Assembly (NCBI GenBank): GCA_963829235.1
Contig: CAWHIF010000007.1
Span: forward strand, 84,830-148,829
Length of the DNA stretch: 64,000 nucleotides
Origin: Bog-756 sp963829235
GTDB taxonomy: Bacteria > Actinomycetota > Acidimicrobiia > Acidimicrobiales > RAAP-2
Reading direction: 5' to 3'
Under the pieces are notes generated by a model that was not told the DNA's origin, made no database searches, and saw only the letters and a program-made list of their open reading frames with translations. Numbering within the stretch: the stretch's first letter is position 1; every line of letters begins with the position of its first letter. The position numbers and the translations under genes are program-made. This document shows, one piece after another, positions 26,785-36,825 of the stretch.

Positions 26785-26898
26785 ATGTCCGATAAGTCTC
26801 CCCGTAAGACCGCCTCGAAGAAGTCCGGCAAGTCACTCAAGGAGAAACGCCAGGCGAAGAAGGCCAAGGAGCAAACCCACAAACCGCTGGCTCGCTGA
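26785..26898 (+). CDS. Small basic conserved protein, 37 residues
   Basis: ATG at 26785 follows the strong ribosome site GGAAAGGAGG, and the frame ends at TGA 26896-26898. The product is MSDKSPRKTASKKSGKS followed by a Lys/Ala/Glu helix (LKEKRQAKKAKEQ), ending in LAR. Very similar short Lys-rich proteins beginning MSDKSPR occur across actinobacteria with no known function. It may bind nucleic acid or be a ribosome- or stress-associated peptide; that is a guess. Confidence 0.8.
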   Translation: MSDKSPRKTASKKSGKSLKEKRQAKKAKEQTHKPLAR

Positions 26899-26990
26899 AG
26901 GCACGATCCCGAAGACCGGTTCAACGGGTCGGCGGGCACAGAACGATTGGCCATTCGCACGGTGAGGTCTAGCCGTCTGGAGTTTGATTG

Positions 26991-27128
26991 TGGGCTTCGA
27001 ACCTGTGATCGGCATCCTTGCGTCCGATGAACGGGTGTGGGCGGCTCAGGCCGACGTGGAGCGCGAGCCGGAGTGGACCACCTCCATCACGTCCGTCACC
27101 CGGATTGACAGCGGCAGAGGCGGCTGAG
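26991..27128 (+). pseudogene. N-terminal remnant of an SRPBCC-family protein
   Basis: A 45-codon frame ending at TGA 27126-27128 reads ASDERVWAAQADVEREPEWT followed by SITSVTRIDSG. This is the typical first helix and strand of SRPBCC/polyketide-cyclase proteins (x-ERVW-x3-ADVE-x2-PEW-x3-I-x-SV). The rest of the domain is missing, so it is a truncated relic, distinct from the intact SRPBCC gene at 28409. Confidence 0.6.
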
Positions 27129-27208
27129 CGGGCTCGGCGGTCTCTGGACTGTCGTCCTACTCGATTCGATCCTGTACCGGAAACCCAGAGTGGATAGGCG
27201 CGATTACG

Positions 27209-27703
27209 ATGGTGAGAATCGTGAGTGGTAATCAAGAGTGGGCCTCTGCACCCCTGAAGACGCGATCCCTGGTGTGGCGGTGGATATTCCTTGCAACAGG
27301 TGCACTGTGGTCACTGGGGTTTGCCGCTTTCATCTTCAGCTACCACATCGATGAACCGCACGGGGTGCTCACGATTACGACTGGTGACCGCACCTTCGCT
27401 GGCAACCCGCCCGCGTTGACCCTGTACGAACGGGGTGGAGTGGTTTGGGAGATTACACTCTTCATCGTTGGATTCGTGATCGTGTGCGGAACCGCCGATC
27501 TTCTTCATCGCACCGTCCGCCGCCAGACCGGGCCAGGGCTCGTTGCCATCGTTGCGGGCGGGCTCCTCGTTGCCTACTCCCTGTTCGGGCTTCTCTATGG
27601 CCTGCTCGGGGTTGGAACCATCGGCGCATTGGTGATCCTCACGGGGCTACCGATGAGGAAGAGCCAGACAGAGGCTGAACCTTTACCAATCAGCATCACC
27701 TAG
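27209..27703 (+). CDS. Four-helix membrane protein of unknown function
   Basis: A 164-residue protein with predicted transmembrane segments near residues 25-45, 80-97, 110-125 and 128-146 (WRWIFLATGALWSLGFAAF; EITLFIVGFVIVCG; LVAIVAGGLLVAYSLFG; YGLLGVGTIGALVILTG). A hydrophilic loop lies between the first two helices. I do not recognise a family. The ATG at 27209 has only a weak GGAT upstream. Confidence 0.7.
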   Translation: MVRIVSGNQEWASAPLKTRSLVWRWIFLATGALWSLGFAAFIFSYHIDEPHGVLTITTGDRTFAGNPPALTLYERGGVVWEITLFIVGFVIVCGTADLLHRTVRRQTGPGLVAIVAGGLLVAYSLFGLLYGLLGVGTIGALVILTGLPMRKSQTEAEPLPISIT

Positions 27704-27772
27704 CGGCTGGTTGCAGATTTGGTGATCTGATCGATACATCGCCGGCGTGCCCGTCGACGGTACTGTTGCGAA

Positions 27773-28321
<549 letters not shown>

Positions 28322-28324
28322 CGC

Positions 28325-28342
28325 CCGGGCTCGCCAGCCCGG
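28325..28342. terminator. Hairpin between convergent genes
   Basis: CCGGGCT at 28325-28331 pairs with AGCCCGG at 28336-28342 around a 4-base loop, directly after the stop of the RibD-like gene and before the reverse SRPBCC gene. No T-run. Confidence 0.5.
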
Positions 28343-28408
28343 TGCGTGGCTCCTACGCGGCCCACCGAATCGGTTCCCTCGGCGGCGGCCCGTCTTGTCC
28401 GCTACGGG

Positions 28409-28888
28409 TCAGTCGGAATCCCCCGCAAGCAGTCGTTCGGACAGCAGTTCCAGTGCCTGGCGTGCGTAGCCACGCCACATCGAGGTGATCGGGCGCATGA
28501 CGTATGCACCAAGGCTCTTTGGATGTAGGGCCCATCGCCAGGTGATCAACGTGCCTGTGCCCCGCGTAGTGAACTCCCAGCGTCCGTCGATAGTGTCGAC
28601 CAGTGGCCCCATCGGGCCGGAGATGTCGCTCAGGAGATAGCTGAACGAGTGCGGGGCATCGACTTCCGTCAGTAGCTCACGCATCGTGCCGCCATCAGTG
28701 GTGACGACAGTGCGCGACTGCCCCACCTGACCCCAGGCCCCGTCCTGCCCGCGGACCTCTTTGACGGGAGGCAGGAGGCCGTAGCGCCTGGAGAAGACCG
28801 CGGTCAGCGGCATAGGAAGCGTGCCGTGGAAGGCTCGTTCGAGTTCGATCGGAATCGCACGCGACTGTTCGACGATGGTCGTGTCCAT
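28409..28888 (-). CDS. SRPBCC family protein
   Basis: A 159-residue START/Bet v1-like fold protein. The strands VEQSRAIPIELERAFHG, GGTMRELLTEVDAPHSFSYLLSDISG, and WEFTTRGTGTLITWRWALHPKS, with the final long helix ITSMWRGYARQALELLSERLL, match actinobacterial SRPBCC proteins that bind hydrophobic ligands. No catalytic residue can be assigned. Complete and intact. Confidence 0.8.
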   Translation of the reverse strand: MDTTIVEQSRAIPIELERAFHGTLPMPLTAVFSRRYGLLPPVKEVRGQDGAWGQVGQSRTVVTTDGGTMRELLTEVDAPHSFSYLLSDISGPMGPLVDTIDGRWEFTTRGTGTLITWRWALHPKSLGAYVMRPITSMWRGYARQALELLSERLLAGDSD

Positions 28889-28951
28889 GACGCGAGGCTA
28901 GCGTCGAGAATCGGTGGTGGATCAGCGATCGTCTCTGAACGAGAGAGGCGG

Positions 28952-31008
28952 CTACCAGAGCCCACGAAGCCCAACGTCGACGGCCTTGCTGACCGGCAGT
29001 GTCGCGGCCGGCATGGGATGATCGACACGGCTACGTACTGCCCGCAACTCCATGAGGCCGTCGAGCTCCCGAGGAAGAAAGCGGGTCCGTTGGGCATAGC
29101 TGTGCTTGTCGGTCCACCCGGCCGGATCGCCGTGGTGATAGCGCAGCGGCGCGTAGATGTGCAGATTGCTGCGAGCCCGGGTCAGAGCCACATAGAACAG
29201 TCGTCGCTCCTCATCGACGCCCTCCGCGGTGCCCGTCGCCATGTCGGAAGGAAACGCACCGTCGGCGGCATGGATGAGGTGCACGACGTCCCATTCGCCC
29301 CCCTTCGCCGAGTGCACCGTCGAAAGTGTGAGCCAGTCGTCGTCCAACGAAGGCTTCCCGGCGAGATCGCCTGTCGAGCTGGGCGGATCAAGGGTCAGAT
29401 CGGCGAGAAAGGTGTCAAGGTCGGGATAATCGGCCGCCAACCCGGCCAGGGCGTCGAAATCGGCCAGGCGGGGCTCGGGATGATCATAGATTCGCCTAAT
29501 CATTGGCTCGAGAACGCCGCAGAGGAGCTCCACCCGGGCCCCCAGAGGCAGACTCTGGTCGCGGCAACCAGCCAGTCCATCGGCGATCCCCCGGAGCTCG
29601 ATGCCCGAACGGTGGTCCGGCCGATCGACCGTAGGATCGGAACAGAACCTGTCCAGTGGATTCGGTACGGCAAAGCCCATGTCCCGCACTCCGAGCTCTT
29701 GCATCATCCGGCTCGCCGACTTCGGGCCGACTCCGTCCGCCAGCTGGAGCACCCGCAGCCAGGCCAACTCGTCCCACGGGTTCTCCACCAGTCGCAGCCC
29801 AGCGAGTAGATCGCGAATGTGCGCGGCCTCGAGGAATCTGAGTCCCCCGTACTTGACGAAGGGTACGCCCCGCCGGCCAAGCTCGACCTCGAGAAGGTCG
29901 CTGTGGTGCGAGGTCCGGAACAGCACGACTTGGTCCTTCAGCGCCTTGCCCGCCTCGTGATGCTCGAGGATCGTTGTGCAAACCGCCTCCGCCTGACACT
30001 GCTGGTCTTCACATGTGGCCAGGACGGGGCGCGCTCCCCACCCTGGTCGGTCCACAGCGCCTTCCCATAGCCCTCGGAGGCATCGGCGATCACGGCATTC
30101 GCCAGTGCAAGGATGGGCGCGGTGGACCGGTAGTTGTGCTCCAACGTGACGGTCGTAGAACCGGAGAAGTGTTCCGGAAAGTCCAGGATGTTGCGGACCG
30201 AGGCCGCCCGAAACGAGTAGATCGCCTGAGCGTCGTCCCCGACGACGGTAAGCCGGGCGTCCAGCGGGCGGAGTGCCCGCAGGATGTCGGCTTGAACAAT
30301 GCTGGTGTCCTGGTATTCGTCAACAAGGACGTGGTCGAACATCGAGGCCAGGACGGGGCCGACGTTCGGGTCCTTGGCCGCGGCTCGCCAGAAAAGCAGA
30401 AGGTCGTCGAAATCCAGCAGCTGCTGGGCCCGTTTCCGTTCGGTATAGGCCGTAAAGATCGACTTGAGCCCATCGATATCCTCTGCACACCACGGGAAGT
30501 CACGGGCGACCGTCTCCTCCACACCCACCTGAGAGCTGACCACCCTTGCGTACACTGTGGCCACGGTCGAGGCCTTCGGGAATCGGCGGCGCCGATCCGC
30601 GGCTATCGGCGTTCGGAGGAGGGCGAACAGGTCGACCACGTCCCCCTGGTCCATGACCGTGAACCCTTCGGGTAGGTCGAGCGCCGAGCTGTAGCGACGC
30701 AGGATCCGATGGGCGACGGAGTGAAAGGTTCCCGCTTCGACGCGCTTGGCAATCCTCGGATCCACCAGCCGACAGGACCGTCTGATGAGCTCGGAGGCTG
30801 CCCGACGGCTGAAGGTGACGAGCAGTACCCGCTCGGGAGGCGTCCCGTCCTGGAGCAGGCGGGCCAGCCGGCTCACCAGGGTCCGGGTCTTGCCGGTACC
30901 TGCACCGGCGATGATGCGGAGCGGGCCTCCGTCATGGTCCACGGCTCTCCGCTGCTCGGCATTCAGTCCGAGGGCCCATCCTGGTGCTGACTCGAGTGAC
31001 GCGACCAC
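28952..31008 (-). pseudogene. UvrD/PcrA-like ATP-dependent DNA helicase, frameshifted
   Basis: Superfamily-1 DNA helicase of about 685 residues split into two frames. The first (from GTG 31008) has LNAEQRRAVDHDGGPLRIIAGAGTGKT-type Q-motif and Walker A, TFHSVAHRIL, VDEYQDTSIVQADIL (Walker B), GDDAQAIYSFRAA, and LEHNYRST. The second frame carries the rest: VVLFRTSHHSDLLE, LSTVHSAKGGEWDVVHLI (motif V) and RLFYVALTRARSNLHI (motif VI). The join is near the C4 tract at 30036-30039; one base inserted there restores the frame. It is either a real mutation or a homopolymer sequence error. No 5'-3' nuclease domain is present. Role is DNA repair or replication. Confidence 0.85.
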
Positions 31009-31145
31009 TGCGCCAGGCTAATCCAGATGACGAACACCTGTTCGCATACCCGGAACCCGGACCCCATCCGGAGAAGGCCTCGACCGAGGCGTTGGCCATC
31101 AGGTGGCGTGGCCCAAGACCCGCCAGCCGGAACAGAGGTTGCCTG

Positions 31146-31300
31146 TCAGTGCGACATCGCGCTGACCGTGTCGACCAAGGGCTGAAGGGATCCTCGTACG
31201 TCATCCACCCACGTCAGGAAGGTCAGATGATCATGCAAAGTGGATGTCGTAGCGTCGGCTGGCATCCCGTCGAAGAAGTCCAAGGTGCCGAGCCGGTCGC
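31146..31300 (-). pseudogene. DUF1254-like gene remnant
   Basis: A reverse frame ending at TGA 31146-31148 reads DRLGTLDFFDGMPADATTST, then LHDHLTFLTWVDDV. This strongly recalls the GTL-x-FFDG-x-P-x-x-AT-x3-x-YDHLDF-x-R segment of DUF1254 proteins. The remainder of the gene is absent and the frame begins inside the end of the TetR gene, so it is a relic. Confidence 0.55.
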
Positions 31301-31306
31301 CGCAGG

Positions 31307-31894
31307 CTAGCCGTCGTCAAGAAGTCTTGTGACCAAGTCCACCAAATGCTCTTTGGGCACAGCCACTAGTTCATCGAACCATCCCAAGGACCGCCCGAGA
31401 CTGATGCCGATAAGGGCCGAGACGACGATTTCAGATCGAAGGCGCGCCTCGTCGGCCGCGCCGCGGGTCAATTCGGCGGTCATCGGATCCACCATGCGTC
31501 GCATCATGTGAGTGCGCGCCGCTTGGTGGACAGGGTCTGCCGTGTCGGTGCGAATCAGGGCTTGCATCCCAGGTCCGAGTCCGTGACTGTCCATGCGAGC
31601 CACCATGCCCTCGGCCATGTCTCTCAGGCCCCCGAAGTCCGGCGGCGACTGATCGCCTTGGACTTCGGCTACAAGAACGGCGATGGAGAGATCGGCCTTG
31701 CTTCCGTAGTATCGAGCGATGAGGGCATGATCGACGCCAGCCCGTTCGCCGATCTCGCGGATGGTCGTGCCGTCGAAGCCATGCTGACCGAACAGTTCCT
31801 GGGCCGCATCCAAAAGTGCCTGTTTGGTAGCTCCGGCGTTCCTCGGCCGGACCGTCCCCGATCGTGCGGGCCGTTGAGAGTGAGAAGTCGTCAT
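31307..31894 (-). CDS. TetR family transcriptional regulator
   Basis: A 195-residue repressor. The N-terminal DNA-binding domain is near residues 24-70 (TKQALLDAAQELFGQHGFDGTTIREIGERAGVDHALIARYYGSK), followed by a helical ligand-binding domain. Its start overlaps the stop of the upstream MFS gene by four bases (ATGA), so it is in the same operon and most likely represses it. A perfect palindrome at the start of that MFS gene (33445-33464) is the probable operator. Ligand unknown, probably a transported drug or metabolite. Confidence 0.92.
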   Translation of the reverse strand: MTTSHSQRPARSGTVRPRNAGATKQALLDAAQELFGQHGFDGTTIREIGERAGVDHALIARYYGSKADLSIAVLVAEVQGDQSPPDFGGLRDMAEGMVARMDSHGLGPGMQALIRTDTADPVHQAARTHMMRRMVDPMTAELTRGAADEARLRSEIVVSALIGISLGRSLGWFDELVAVPKEHLVDLVTRLLDDG

Positions 31895-33451
31895 GTGCCG
31901 GAGCCGGTGGTTTCAGAGCCGAGCGGGTCGTCGGCAAGCATCAGGCCGACACCCCCGACTTCGGCCTCATCTTCCATCATCTCCTCGACGTCCTCGGACA
32001 GAGTTGACAATCCCCGGGCCGACGTTCCAGGAAGGAGGTAGCTGAGCACAGCAGTGAGGAGGCAGAGCGCAGTGGCGATGATCAATGTGACCCGAAAGCC
32101 CTGATAGCTGGGATACGTCTTTCCAGGTGCGGTGTAGGTGATGAGCACGGCGGCAGCGAGGGCGCTGCCGAGTGAAAGCCCAATGCTGCGCAGAACCTGG
32201 TAGAGGCCCATGGCGCTTCCGGTCTCCGATGGCGGAACGGCACGGACAACGAATCCTGGCATTGCGGCAAAGGTGAAGCCGATCCCGATGCCCGCTATCC
32301 CCGAGGCCACAAACGCCTCCCACGGGGCTCGGTGTTCGATGGTGAAGAACAGGGTGGACACCGCGAACATCAGAGAACCGAAGGGAATCATGCTTCTGAC
32401 CCCGAAGCGTTTCGTGTACGCCGTTAGGCAGCGGCTGGCCACGAATGAGCCGACGGACAAGGGGACAAAGACCAGTCCCGATACGAGGATGGAAGCGCCG
32501 AAGCCGTAGCCACTGGCCACCGGGATCTGTACGAACTCGATGATGATGGGAAGGAACAGGTACATGGCGACTGCGATCAGGAACGCGGAGGCGTCGGCGG
32601 TGAGAACGGAGCGGTTCCGCACCTGCCGGACGTCGATAAGTGGATCGGTGACGTTGAGTTCGTGCACGATCCATAGACCCACCATGACCAGGCTGAGGAC
32701 GAAGAGGACGACCGACCGCACTGACGTCCACCCCCAACCGCCTCCCTCGCTCAACACAACAGACACGCCGACCACCGCTGCGCCGAGGCTGGCCATTCCC
32801 AGGCGGTCGAAGCGTCGAGTGCGGCCGTCTGATCGATTGGGAAGGACGACTACGACCAATATGAGCGCCGCAGCGACGGTGATGGCGCCAAACCAGAAAG
32901 CTGCCCGAAAGTCGAAGAGCTGAGCGATGAACGACGTGATTGGATAGCCGAGACCGGCCCCGACCGCCGCGCTGACGGAGAGCGTGGCGATTGCGGCGCC
33001 CGCCTCATCGGGGGAGAATTCGACTCCGGGCAATCGCCATCGTCACCGGTAGCAACCCGAGGCCCACCCCTTGCAGACCCCGCCCGAGGATCAGCACGAC
33101 GAAACCGGTCGACACAGCCGAGAGCACACACCCCGCGAGCACCACGGTCAGAGCGACCTCGATGACCCTTCGCTTGCGAGGGCCGTCTGCCAGACGGCCC
33201 ATGGCTGGAGTGGCCAGGGCTCCCGTCATCAGCGCGGCCGTGAGTACCCACTCGGCCGCGCTCAGGGAGACGTGGTCGGACCGAGCGATCGACGGGATGA
33301 GTGGGGCACCCAGGCTGGAGACGATCGCCACCAGGGCAGCCACGGTGACCAGGACGGGCAAGGTACCCCGCTGCCGCCACGTTGGGCGTTCGGGTTCAAA
33401 TGATTGAAGTGAGTTCGCGGTCACATCTCCGCACCATTCCGCACAAGTCAC
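31891..33451 (-). pseudogene. MFS transporter, frameshifted (DHA2-like)
   Basis: A transporter of about 520 residues split into two overlapping frames. The first (GTG 33451) has the opening helices and motif A (MGRLADGPRKRRVIEVALTV) and ends in AIARSRILP. The second begins within the same helix and continues PDEAGAAIATLSVSAAVGAGLGYPI (motif C) to the end. Removing one base in the G5 tract at 33010-33014 joins them. It is either a recent inactivating mutation or a sequence error. The start is uncertain; other GTG codons exist downstream. It is followed by its TetR gene. Confidence 0.82.
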
Positions 33452-33464
33452 CGCTTGGTGACTT
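33445..33464. promoter_or_regulatory. Perfect palindromic operator, 8-4-8
   Basis: AAGTCACCGCTTGGTGACTT is a perfect inverted repeat with 8-base arms and a 4-base centre. It covers the presumed start of the TetR-linked MFS gene. Length and symmetry fit a TetR operator. Confidence 0.7.
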
Positions 33465-33550
33465 CTCGTTCCACCGTATCAGCATCATCTTCGAGGTCCT
33501 GACGCGCCGAGCGCCGCTTCCGAGTGCCGGTGGTCTGGGGCGGTCGGTTG

Positions 33551-33595
33551 TGTCAGTTTAGGTTGACACCTTAGGGATGTCAGTCTATACTGACA
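33551..33595 (+). promoter_or_regulatory. Sigma-70 type promoter overlapped by two operator dyads
   Basis: TTGACA at 33563-33568 and TATACT at 33585-33590 are 16 bases apart. Two related 18-base dyads, TGTCAGtttaggtTGACA (33551-33568) and TGTCAGtctatacTGACA (33578-33595), are centred 27 bases apart, one covering the -35 and one covering the -10. The next ATG is 8 bases after the -10, so the transcript should be leaderless. Confidence 0.8.
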
Positions 33596-33598
33596 GGC

Positions 33599-33811
33599 AT
33601 GGACATCGAAAAACTCAGCGGGGATCTCTCGTCGGATGACCCGGCAATTGGCCTTCGCGCCTCGTTGGCGCTCCATCGCCTGGCTGAGAGGGTCGAAGCG
33701 AACCACGTCGCGTCGGCCCGGGAAAAGGGCTGGTCGTGGCAGCAGATCGGAGATGCGTTGGGCGTCACCCGCCAATCCGTGCACACCAAATACAACAAGG
33801 AGTCATCATGA
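33599..33811 (+). CDS. Small HTH protein, probable autoregulator
   Basis: A 70-residue protein with a helix-turn-helix in its second half: AREKGWSWQQIGDALGVTRQSVHTKY. It matches short actinobacterial HTH proteins encoded before a Clp N-domain gene. The ATG lies 8 bases from the -10 box with no Shine-Dalgarno, so it is probably translated from a leaderless mRNA. The dyads over its own promoter suggest autorepression. It overlaps the next start by four bases. Confidence 0.88.
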   Translation: MDIEKLSGDLSSDDPAIGLRASLALHRLAERVEANHVASAREKGWSWQQIGDALGVTRQSVHTKYNKESS

Positions 33812-34320
33812 CCACCGAATCCGCTGTGCCAGAGGTGCTTCACCCCTGGGCCATCTATGTGCGGGCCAGTGAGGAGGCTCGTCGCCGAGGTGATCGCCGA
33901 ACGGGCACCGATCACGTCTTGCTCGCCTTGTTCGAGGATGCCTCGATCGAAGCCGCGTTGGGCGTGAGCCTGCAGCAAGCTCGCCAGGCCCTTGAGTCGC
34001 TCGATCAGGAAGCGCTGGGCGCTCTGGGCCTGGGGTCCGGCGCCGACGCTCCCCCACTGCCGATGCGCGCCGTGCCGAAGAAGCCGAGGTTCAGAGACGT
34101 CGTGCAAAAGGATCGCCTCCGCATGACGCCCGCGGCAAAGAAGCTGCTCGAGGAAGCGGTCAAGCCCAACCGGCGGAAGGGCCGGGTCACGGGGCAGCAG
34201 GTGCTGGCCCAGATCCTCACCCTCCAACCACCGGATCCGGCGGCGGTGCTGCTGGGCGCTCTCGGTGTGGACGCGTCAGAGGTTCGGCGCCGATTGGATG
34301 CGGTCACGCCCGACAGCTGA
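33808..34320 (+). CDS. Clp N-domain (ClpA/ClpC N-terminal repeat) protein
   Basis: A 170-residue protein with two Clp N-terminal repeats and no AAA ATPase: HPWAIYVRASEEARRRGDRRTGTDHVLLALFED near 11-43 and RLRMTPAAKKLLEEAVK...VTGQQVLAQIL near 98-131. Such stand-alone proteins may act as adaptors or as substrate-binding domains for ClpC, but their job is unproven. Coupled (ATGA) to the HTH gene, so the two act together, perhaps one sensing protein damage for the other. Confidence 0.85.
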   Translation: MTTESAVPEVLHPWAIYVRASEEARRRGDRRTGTDHVLLALFEDASIEAALGVSLQQARQALESLDQEALGALGLGSGADAPPLPMRAVPKKPRFRDVVQKDRLRMTPAAKKLLEEAVKPNRRKGRVTGQQVLAQILTLQPPDPAAVLLGALGVDASEVRRRLDAVTPDS

Positions 34321-34596
34321 GCTCCCGGCGACGTTCGCGACTTCGAGCGAACGGGTTCGGATCGGTCCGTTCCCCGGCTGGGCTCGGGCGCGAGTACCAG
34401 GCCCCGCGCACCGCTCCTTCGAGGGCGGACGCTCACGGAGGCGTTCGTCAACTCGTGGTGGAGCGTCCGCCCTGGCATCGCCGTGGCGCGTGACGGTACG
34501 GACGAGCGCCGGCGTCGGACCGGCCTCTCCATCGAGTGGCCTGCGTCGCCCGTGACCACTACCGTTTGGCCTCCTATCCAGTGCCCAGGAGGAACG
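34321..34596. other. Spacer before moxR operon
   Basis: No gene is seen. AGGAGG at 34587-34592 is the ribosome site of the next gene. No promoter was recognised. Confidence 0.5.
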
Positions 34597-35580
34597 TTGA
34601 CCCAGAGCAGAGCAGGGACACCGGGACCTGTGGAGTTCTACGCAGAGGTATTCGACGCGGTCACGACCAACGTCGCTCGAGTGCTCGAGGGCAAGGACGA
34701 ACCGGTCCGATTGACCCTGATGTGCATGGCTGCAGGCGGACACGTCCTCCTCGAGGATGTCCCCGGCGTCGGCAAGACGACTCTGGCCAAGGCCCTGGCC
34801 CATTCGCTCGGTCTCGAGTGGCACCGGATCCAGTTCACGCCCGATCTGCTCCCCTCCGATGTCACCGGTGTCAACATCTTCGAGCGCGAGCAGGGCAGCT
34901 TCCGGTTTCGGCCTGGGGGCGTGTTCGCCAACATCCTTCTCGGCGACGAGATCAACCGGGCCTCCCCGAAGACTCAGGCCGCGCTGCTCGAGGCCATGCA
35001 GGAAGGGCAGGTCACCGTGGACAGCACGTCCCATGCCCTTCCTGTGCCCTTTCTGGTCATCGCCACGCAGAATCCGGTCGAGCATGCGGGCACGTACCCG
35101 CTCCCCGAGGCCCAACTCGATCGATTCCTGCTGCGTATCGGCATCGGATACCCCGCACACGATGCCGAAGTCGCCATGTTGGCCCGTCACGGAACGGGTC
35201 CGGACGTCGACCATCTACCGGCCGTCGTAGAGCCCACCGCGGTGCCCGCGCTCATGCGGGTGACCTCGCAGATCCACGTGGCCGACGCCATCAAGCACTA
35301 CATCGTCCGCCTGGCGGAGGCGACCCGCACCCATCCGTCGCTGGTGCTCGGCATGTCCCCACGCGCCGCACTGGCCCTCCAGCAGGTGGCCCGGGCGCGG
35401 GCTGCCTCCCTCGGCCGGACATACGTGATCCCCGACGATGTCAAGGCACTTGGTGAACCCGTGCTCGGCCACCGACTCAAGCTGACACCGGCGGCAAGAG
35501 CAGCAGGTACAACCGTGTCCAACGCGATTGCCGACGTCTTCCATTCGGTGCCGACCCCGACAGGTGACGGGTTTCGGTGA
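34597..35580 (+). CDS. MoxR family AAA ATPase
   Basis: A 327-residue AAA+ chaperone-like ATPase. Walker A is VPGVGKTTLAKAL near residue 53, Walker B is LLGDEINRASPKTQ near 111, sensor 1 is VIATQNPVEHAGTYPLPEAQLDRFL near 149-173. The start is TTG at 34597 because AGGAGG ends four bases before it and the family starts there; an upstream GTG at 34483 adds 38 non-conserved residues. Its stop overlaps the GTG of the DUF58 gene. MoxR and DUF58 proteins work together in maturing or inserting envelope proteins. Confidence 0.93.
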   Translation: MTQSRAGTPGPVEFYAEVFDAVTTNVARVLEGKDEPVRLTLMCMAAGGHVLLEDVPGVGKTTLAKALAHSLGLEWHRIQFTPDLLPSDVTGVNIFEREQGSFRFRPGGVFANILLGDEINRASPKTQAALLEAMQEGQVTVDSTSHALPVPFLVIATQNPVEHAGTYPLPEAQLDRFLLRIGIGYPAHDAEVAMLARHGTGPDVDHLPAVVEPTAVPALMRVTSQIHVADAIKHYIVRLAEATRTHPSLVLGMSPRAALALQQVARARAASLGRTYVIPDDVKALGEPVLGHRLKLTPAARAAGTTVSNAIADVFHSVPTPTGDGFR

Positions 35581-36821
35581 TCAAGACGTGGACCGCCCGG
35601 CGAATGCCCCGCGCATTGCCCGTCCCGACGCGACGAGGCTGGGCGGTGGGGGTCGCGCTGGCGCTTCTCGGTGCCGTTGGTCTTGCCCGGTCCAACGAGC
35701 TCCTTGCCCTTTCCGGGGCGGCGGGAGCGTTGCTGCTCTACTCGACCCTGTGGGTGTGGAGACGCTCTCCTTCCCTGGATGTGCAGATCCAGGCGTCGCC
35801 CCGACGAATGTCGGCCGGATCCCGAGGAACAGTCTCTGTCGTCATACGCAATACCGAGCGGCGCCGCTCACCCATCATGACGGTCAGACGGTCGGTCCCT
35901 GCCCTCGTCACAGGTGACCACCCGGGGCCGGTTCTCACCGTGCCATCGATGGCTCCGGGGCAGTCACGATGGTCCGAGGCGTCACTCCGCTGGGGCAAGC
36001 GGGGTGTGTTCGACCTCGGCCCGGCACTCGTCGACGTGAGCGACCCGTTCGGCATGATGCACAAGATGCGTATGTCAACCCAACAAGATCAGGTGGTGGT
36101 CGTTCCGCTCGTCGTGCCACTCTCGGCGCTCCCTCCGCCGTTCGGTCCGGCAGCACCAGAGGCGGACGAGCTCACCCAGATCGGCTTCGACGGAGACGAG
36201 TTCCACGCCATCCGTGACTACGAGCCGGGTGACGACCTCCGGAAGGTCCACTGGGCGCTGACCGCACGGACCGGGTCCCTGATGATCCGCGAGGACCATC
36301 CCTCGGCCAGGGCCCGGCTCACTGTGCTCCTCGACCTGCGACTCGGCGAAAGGAGCGAACCCGCCTTCGAGCTCGCGTGCTCGGTCGCCGCCAGCGTCGC
36401 AGTCGCTGCTGTCTCCGAAGGTCGTTCGGTGCGTCTGGTCACCTCGGACGGTGTGCCCACGGACTTCGGCTACACGCAGGAACACGCCGACGAACTGCTC
36501 GACCTACTGGCAAGGGTCGAACCCCGTGCGGGTGGAGGGATCGTCGATCGGCCCGGGGACCTGGCGACCTCCCACGCCGACGGCAGCCTGGTGGTGGTGA
36601 GTGCGGCGGCGGTCACGTCGACAGACGTCATCATCCTGGCACCGCTGGCCCCCCCCGAGTCGGTGACCTTGGTCGCAATCGACCCCACGCCCGGACGTCA
36701 AACAGGGAACCTCGGCACGCAGTCCCCTGGTCCTCCAGAGCCCTCGTTGCCCTTCGTCGTGATCGACATTGTCGACAGCCAGACCTTTCAAGCGGTCTGG
36801 AATACCGCCTTCGCCCCCTGA
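35577..36821 (+). CDS. DUF58 domain protein
   Basis: A 414-residue membrane protein with two N-terminal transmembrane helices (VGVALALLGAVGLA near 24 and LLALSGAAGALLLYST near 42) and a cytoplasmic VWA-like DUF58 domain. The family motif FHAIRDYEPGDDLRKVHWALTARTGSLMIRE spans about residues 211-241. It is the usual partner of MoxR. It starts with GTG overlapping the previous stop (GTGA) and is followed by the TgpA-like gene after 4 bases. Confidence 0.93.
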   Translation: MIKTWTARRMPRALPVPTRRGWAVGVALALLGAVGLARSNELLALSGAAGALLLYSTLWVWRRSPSLDVQIQASPRRMSAGSRGTVSVVIRNTERRRSPIMTVRRSVPALVTGDHPGPVLTVPSMAPGQSRWSEASLRWGKRGVFDLGPALVDVSDPFGMMHKMRMSTQQDQVVVVPLVVPLSALPPPFGPAAPEADELTQIGFDGDEFHAIRDYEPGDDLRKVHWALTARTGSLMIREDHPSARARLTVLLDLRLGERSEPAFELACSVAASVAVAAVSEGRSVRLVTSDGVPTDFGYTQEHADELLDLLARVEPRAGGGIVDRPGDLATSHADGSLVVVSAAAVTSTDVIILAPLAPPESVTLVAIDPTPGRQTGNLGTQSPGPPEPSLPFVVIDIVDSQTFQAVWNTAFAP

Positions 36822-36825
36822 GTCG

